A stretch of DNA of 64,000 nucleotides. Origin: UBA1161 sp002311745. GTDB taxonomy: Bacteria; Planctomycetota; Phycisphaerae; Tepidisphaerales; Tepidisphaeraceae. Of the stretch, positions 61,097 through 64,000 are shown piece after piece. The position numbers and the translations under genes are program-made. The notes under the pieces are model-generated. The model saw only the letters and a program-made list of their open reading frames with translations. It searched no databases and had not been told where the DNA came from. Every line of letters begins with the position of its first letter. Within the stretch, counting starts at the first letter, position 1. The stretch is from assembly GCA_050018415.1 (NCBI GenBank), contig JBEKAB010000011.1, positions 40,599-104,598 of the forward strand, given 5' to 3'.

Positions 61097-61146
61097 GTCC
61101 CACCTCCGATCCGAAATGACCCACTTTTCAACAGCAACGGCTACGA
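61062..61146 (-). repeat. Leader shared by the two PEP-CTERM genes, copy 1
   Basis: The stretch GTTGCTGTTGAAAA...GGTCATTTCGGATCGGAGGTGG-like (minus strand) and the following start of the coding region match 63080-63165 almost base for base. This places the same ribosome binding site and first codons before both genes. Confidence 0.8.
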
Positions 61147-61195
61147 AAGCCGCTCACGTCCGGGTTTCATCGCGCGGTTTCATCGCCCGGTTGTC

Positions 61196-63115
61196 CTACG
61201 CCACCCTTCTTCGCCTGGCCAACAGGCCGATGGCACCGATGCCGACAAGGCCCAGCGAGGTCGGCTCGGGAATCGGCGCGGATTGGAGTTGGTCGCCGGG
61301 CCCGATGATGGAGCCATCGCCGATTCCGGGGATCGCCAGGAAATCCGGATCGGTCGGCGGCAGAGAGTCGTAGTTCAAGTCGTCCAGCGAGATTGGGGTG
61401 TCTGATCCAAGGAACCTTGCAACGTCGACCGTAAGCGAATCCGATTCGGCATTGGTGAGGTCGATGCAGGGGCGATCATCTGCCCCAATGGCGATTTCCT
61501 GCCAAGCGTGGGTTTCGGTCCCGTTGCGCGTGGTTTCGGTATAGACGGCGATATACTGGTAGGGGCCAATGGAAGGGGTGGACATGTTCACGTCAACGGT
61601 TACGGCCGGCGCATGGTAGACAGTGTTGCTGTCAGGAGTCCCCCAGAACGTATCGATAACATCAGGAGAGCCGTTGCCATGCGGCACGGTCGTTCCGCCC
61701 ATGAGGGTGTAGCCAACGTGCCCCTTGGCGCCGGGGGCGACGGCGTTGGGGCCGCTAAAGGTGAGATACGTATTGCCGTCGATGACCCGGATGGTTGGGG
61801 CGCCGCCGCCGAACTGGTGGTTCCACCAGGAATTTCCGAGGTTCGCGGTTTGGTCGCCTGCCAATACCACGGTGAGGCTCCTCTGCGCCGCGCCGGTGTT
61901 GTTACGGATGTCTTGGTTGTAGGGGGCGGGCGGCCTGTTGAGGTCGGCTAGATAGGGGATCAGGAAGTCGGCCTTGGGCGTCCCCAATCCAGTGGCGGTG
62001 TCGTAGCCAGGGCCAGCGGCCTGGCCGGTGCTATTCGTGCCGGTGGTTACGTCATGGAAGGCCTGCGAGTATTTCGGCGTGTTGTACAAGTCGTACAAAT
62101 CTGGGAGCAGTCCGTTGGCGAGATCGGAGCTATCAAGCGACTTGAAACCGTTGATCGCCCGGCCCTGATTGGCGAGGGCGATCAATGCGGCCCACTGGGG
62201 CGCGCCGGCACTGGTGCCGTAGACATTGAGTAGTTGACCGCTGACGATAGTGGCAAAATCAGTGTTCGAGGCGGCATCATAGGCGACATCCGGTACGGTC
62301 CGCTTTCCGGTTTGCTGCGCCTTGCTCTGATAGCCTGGCTTACTTTCCTGGGTGCTGACGCCGCCGCCGCCGCTTCCGTCAGAATTGTTCCAGACGGTTT
62401 CGGAGCCATAGCCACCGCTGCCATTGAGGTAAAGCGAGGTGCCGCCCACAGCCAAGACGGTGGGGGCGACCGAGGGATATTGGACGTAGCCTTTGTCCCC
62501 CGTGCTGGCGACGAACGATACGCCCTGGTGGCCGCTGGGGGTCACGTAGTTCGTGTCGTTACCAGTCTCGCCATCGAGTTCATTGCCGCCCCAACTCATG
62601 GAGACCACACACGTGCCGGGGGCAGCGGCGGCCGTCCGCACGCCGGTCTGCATGTTCGCCCCGTGGTAGTCGTCGGTCTCCACCAGGAGGATGTTGGCCT
62701 CGGGCGCGATGGCATGGGCCCACTCGACGTCGAGGTCGCTCTCTAACGCCCAACCGCTGTCGGTCGCAGTGGGCAACGTGCTGCCGCCGGTTTGATTCAC
62801 GATCGAGAAGCTGGGAGGCGCGCTGATGCCGAAATTGGAGTCGAACATGGCAAGGTCAGACTTAATCGTGGGGTTGTTGTAGGCGTCGACGATCGCGATG
62901 GTTTGTCCGGCGCCGGTTAGTGGAACGCCGTTGAAACCGTACGCGGTGCGGATTTGCACGGGCACGTAGACGTACTGTGCCAACACCGGAGCCGGGGAAC
63001 AAAAGGCCGCGCAGGCGGCACCGATAAGAATCCGCAGCAGATTGGTTTTGCGGCCAAGAAAAAGGGACATCCAAGACGCGCGTTTCGGTTGCATCGGATT
63101 TGGCTCGATAGACAT
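61196..63115 (-). CDS. Sedolisin-like (S53) serine-carboxyl protease with PEP-CTERM anchor
   Basis: 639 residues from ATG 63115 behind GGAGGTGG. A long pre-signal region and signal helix end near QYVYVP. The S53 catalytic domain starts directly (LTGAGQTIAIVDAYNNP). The Glu and Asp of the triad lie in ALESDLDVEWA, the Ser in YGTSAGAPQWAA, and an oxyanion-type region in VVSMSWGGNE. No propeptide domain precedes it, unlike most sedolisins. After about residue 390 comes a beta-rich region, then PIPEPTSLGLVGIGAIGLLA and RRRR, the sorting signal. It is probably a cell-surface acid protease. Confidence 0.88.
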   Translation of the reverse strand: MSIEPNPMQPKRASWMSLFLGRKTNLLRILIGAACAAFCSPAPVLAQYVYVPVQIRTAYGFNGVPLTGAGQTIAIVDAYNNPTIKSDLAMFDSNFGISAPPSFSIVNQTGGSTLPTATDSGWALESDLDVEWAHAIAPEANILLVETDDYHGANMQTGVRTAAAAPGTCVVSMSWGGNELDGETGNDTNYVTPSGHQGVSFVASTGDKGYVQYPSVAPTVLAVGGTSLYLNGSGGYGSETVWNNSDGSGGGGVSTQESKPGYQSKAQQTGKRTVPDVAYDAASNTDFATIVSGQLLNVYGTSAGAPQWAALIALANQGRAINGFKSLDSSDLANGLLPDLYDLYNTPKYSQAFHDVTTGTNSTGQAAGPGYDTATGLGTPKADFLIPYLADLNRPPAPYNQDIRNNTGAAQRSLTVVLAGDQTANLGNSWWNHQFGGGAPTIRVIDGNTYLTFSGPNAVAPGAKGHVGYTLMGGTTVPHGNGSPDVIDTFWGTPDSNTVYHAPAVTVDVNMSTPSIGPYQYIAVYTETTRNGTETHAWQEIAIGADDRPCIDLTNAESDSLTVDVARFLGSDTPISLDDLNYDSLPPTDPDFLAIPGIGDGSIIGPGDQLQSAPIPEPTSLGLVGIGAIGLLARRRRVA

Positions 63116-63165
63116 GCTCCACCTCCGATCCGAAATGACCCCCTTTTTAACAGCAACGGCTACGA
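63080..63165 (-). repeat. Leader shared by the two PEP-CTERM genes, copy 2
   Basis: Counterpart of 61062-61146: the same AACAGCAACGGCTACGA flank, ribosome binding site and MSIEPxPM start. The sequences diverge soon after the signal region. Confidence 0.8.
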
Positions 63166-63793
63166 CGTGATGCGAATAACTTGTGTTGAACTCAGTTCCG
63201 AGGACCCCCCCCAACAGCCGCCCCGGCCCCGTTTTCAACACGCGTCCTATAACAAAATCGAATGGCACATGTCAATTACAAAAGTAGTTATTTTGAATTG
63301 ATGTAAAATTGAAAGGAATGCGTTTTTGACAATTCGGCGGCGGGCAAGAATCCAGGACATCGAGAATTCGCAAAATTTCCGGCCTCGAGCTCTTTCCTGG
63401 AAAGCGACAAGCTTTCTCGAAATAGCGTCAGAAAAATTTCTTGCCACGACTCGACGGTCTTCGACCCTGAGGCTTCGTCGGGAGCTCAGCCGAGCGGCTC
63501 AGACCCGAAGGGAGCTCGTCGAAGTCGGATGAAATGCGGATGAACACGGTTCGACGCCCTGGGCAAGCTCGGTGCAGGCAAGCTCCCCTCGACAGGCTCG
63601 GGGGCGCAGATCGGCGGGCGGCGAGCTCGCGCACGGCATAGTCGGACTTCTCTGTGATCTCTCTTCGAGCCTGAGCCTCAGAGCCGAAGGCCGCGTGCTC
63701 AGCGGTGCAAATGAATTTTTGGGGCTGGGCATCCCCAAGATCAACTGGCGGGCATCGGAAGTTTGCTGCGGAGCCGAATGGGTCGGCTAGGAC
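63116..63793. other. Non-coding region upstream of the protease gene
   Basis: About 680 bases with no convincing gene. 63116-63180 is the shared leader. 63230-63330 is AT-rich and probably holds the protease promoter. 63455-63600 is rich in CTCGACAGGCTCGGG-like and related imperfect inverted pieces, resembling dispersed intergenic repeats. Frames through it are Arg/Ala-rich and lack ribosome binding sites. Confidence 0.45.
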
Positions 63794-63860
63794 ATGGCGT
63801 TGCTCACGGACATCCCGCCGGCCGATATTTCGCAAATCATCTGCAGAACGGTAAACAGTT
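63763..63860 (+). repeat. Duplicated segment, copy B
   Basis: It matches 59958-60054. Several differences in the common 23-codon stretch are silent third-base changes (CTG/CTC, GAC/GAT, AGG/AGA, GTG/GTA). That hints at former coding use. Confidence 0.75.
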
Positions 63861-63988
63861 ACTCCAACCAGACGGGCGTCCCCCTGATACCGTTGCCGAC
63901 GTTATCCATGATGCTGCGCAGCGGCCCCACGGACGCCAGCGCAGCAGCAGTGTGGATAACTCGGCGAAGCGGTCTTCCCCGAGTGTGA
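63794..63988 (+). CDS. Possible small protein or 5' gene remnant
   Basis: 64 residues from ATG 63794 (MALLTDIPPADISQIICRTV). The first 23 residues are shared with a frame at 59988. No ribosome binding site or recognised domain is seen. It may be a relic of a duplicated gene. Low confidence. Confidence 0.25.
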   Translation: MALLTDIPPADISQIICRTVNSYSNQTGVPLIPLPTLSMMLRSGPTDASAAAVWITRRSGLPRV

Positions 63989-64000
63989 ATAAACTGGCGT

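Noticed and set aside
63326..63532. Short open frame in the gap upstream of the protease
   Set aside because: No ribosome binding site, and it runs into dispersed repeat sequence; no domain.
1..64000. tRNA or rRNA genes
   Set aside because: I scanned intergenic regions for TTCGA-loop and acceptor-stem patterns and saw none that fold properly; a tRNAscan run could still find one.

Overview
The window is GC-rich, densely coded bacterial chromosome. I infer a planctomycete, most likely class Phycisphaerae. The support is three proteins ending in a short hydrophobic segment plus an Arg cluster (PEP-CTERM style), an H-X9-DG type pseudopilin, a tandem-ACT protein, many genome-wide small repeats, and a type IV pilus/type II secretion-like cluster. 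This is inference from family content; no rRNA or marker comparison was possible. I saw no tRNA, rRNA, CRISPR array or complete insertion sequence.

Layout. 1-3.1 kb: the end of an unknown gene, a pseudopilin, an ACT protein and a degenerate HPr-kinase-like protein. 3.1-12.1 kb, mostly minus strand: a LexA-like self-cleaving regulator, then (transcribed right to left) folE and a tightly overlapping sugar operon. That operon holds a Gfo/Idh dehydrogenase, hexapeptide acetyltransferase, GT2, DegT aminotransferase and two paralogous GT-C membrane proteins, and resembles synthesis and transfer of an acetamido-sugar. 12.2-28.5 kb: mixed housekeeping genes (HMA protein, sigma factor, nadD, waaA, CDF transporter, HD protein, methyltransferase, purC, ComEA-like protein, uvrB, nadC) and small membrane or TPR proteins.

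29.3-49.3 kb is the main functional block: five pseudopilin-type genes including a GspH-like one, a PilX-like protein, PilM/PilN/PilO/PilP-like proteins, a secretin and a TPR lipoprotein. After a terminator come a histidine kinase, a CheY-like receiver, a GAF/HD-GYP c-di-GMP phosphodiesterase, a STAS protein, the PilB/GspE ATPase and the PilC/GspF platform. Assembly and signalling genes interleave, suggesting a secretion/pilus machine controlled by phosphorelay and c-di-GMP. No PilT or prepilin peptidase is in the window.

49.4-58.9 kb: an oxidoreductase, valS, a DHH phosphoesterase, rpe, pgk, hisI and a TrkH-like transporter. 58.9-64 kb is accessory: a two-gene winged-helix/nucleotidyltransferase module with an inverted-repeat operator, then two PEP-CTERM genes (one a sedolisin-like protease) sharing a duplicated leader, flanked by a second duplicated segment of about 97 bp.

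The most unusual signal is the invasion of coding sequence by short repeats. The essential valS carries three separate in-frame insertions. A pseudopilin leader, waaA and the HPr-kinase-like gene carry others.
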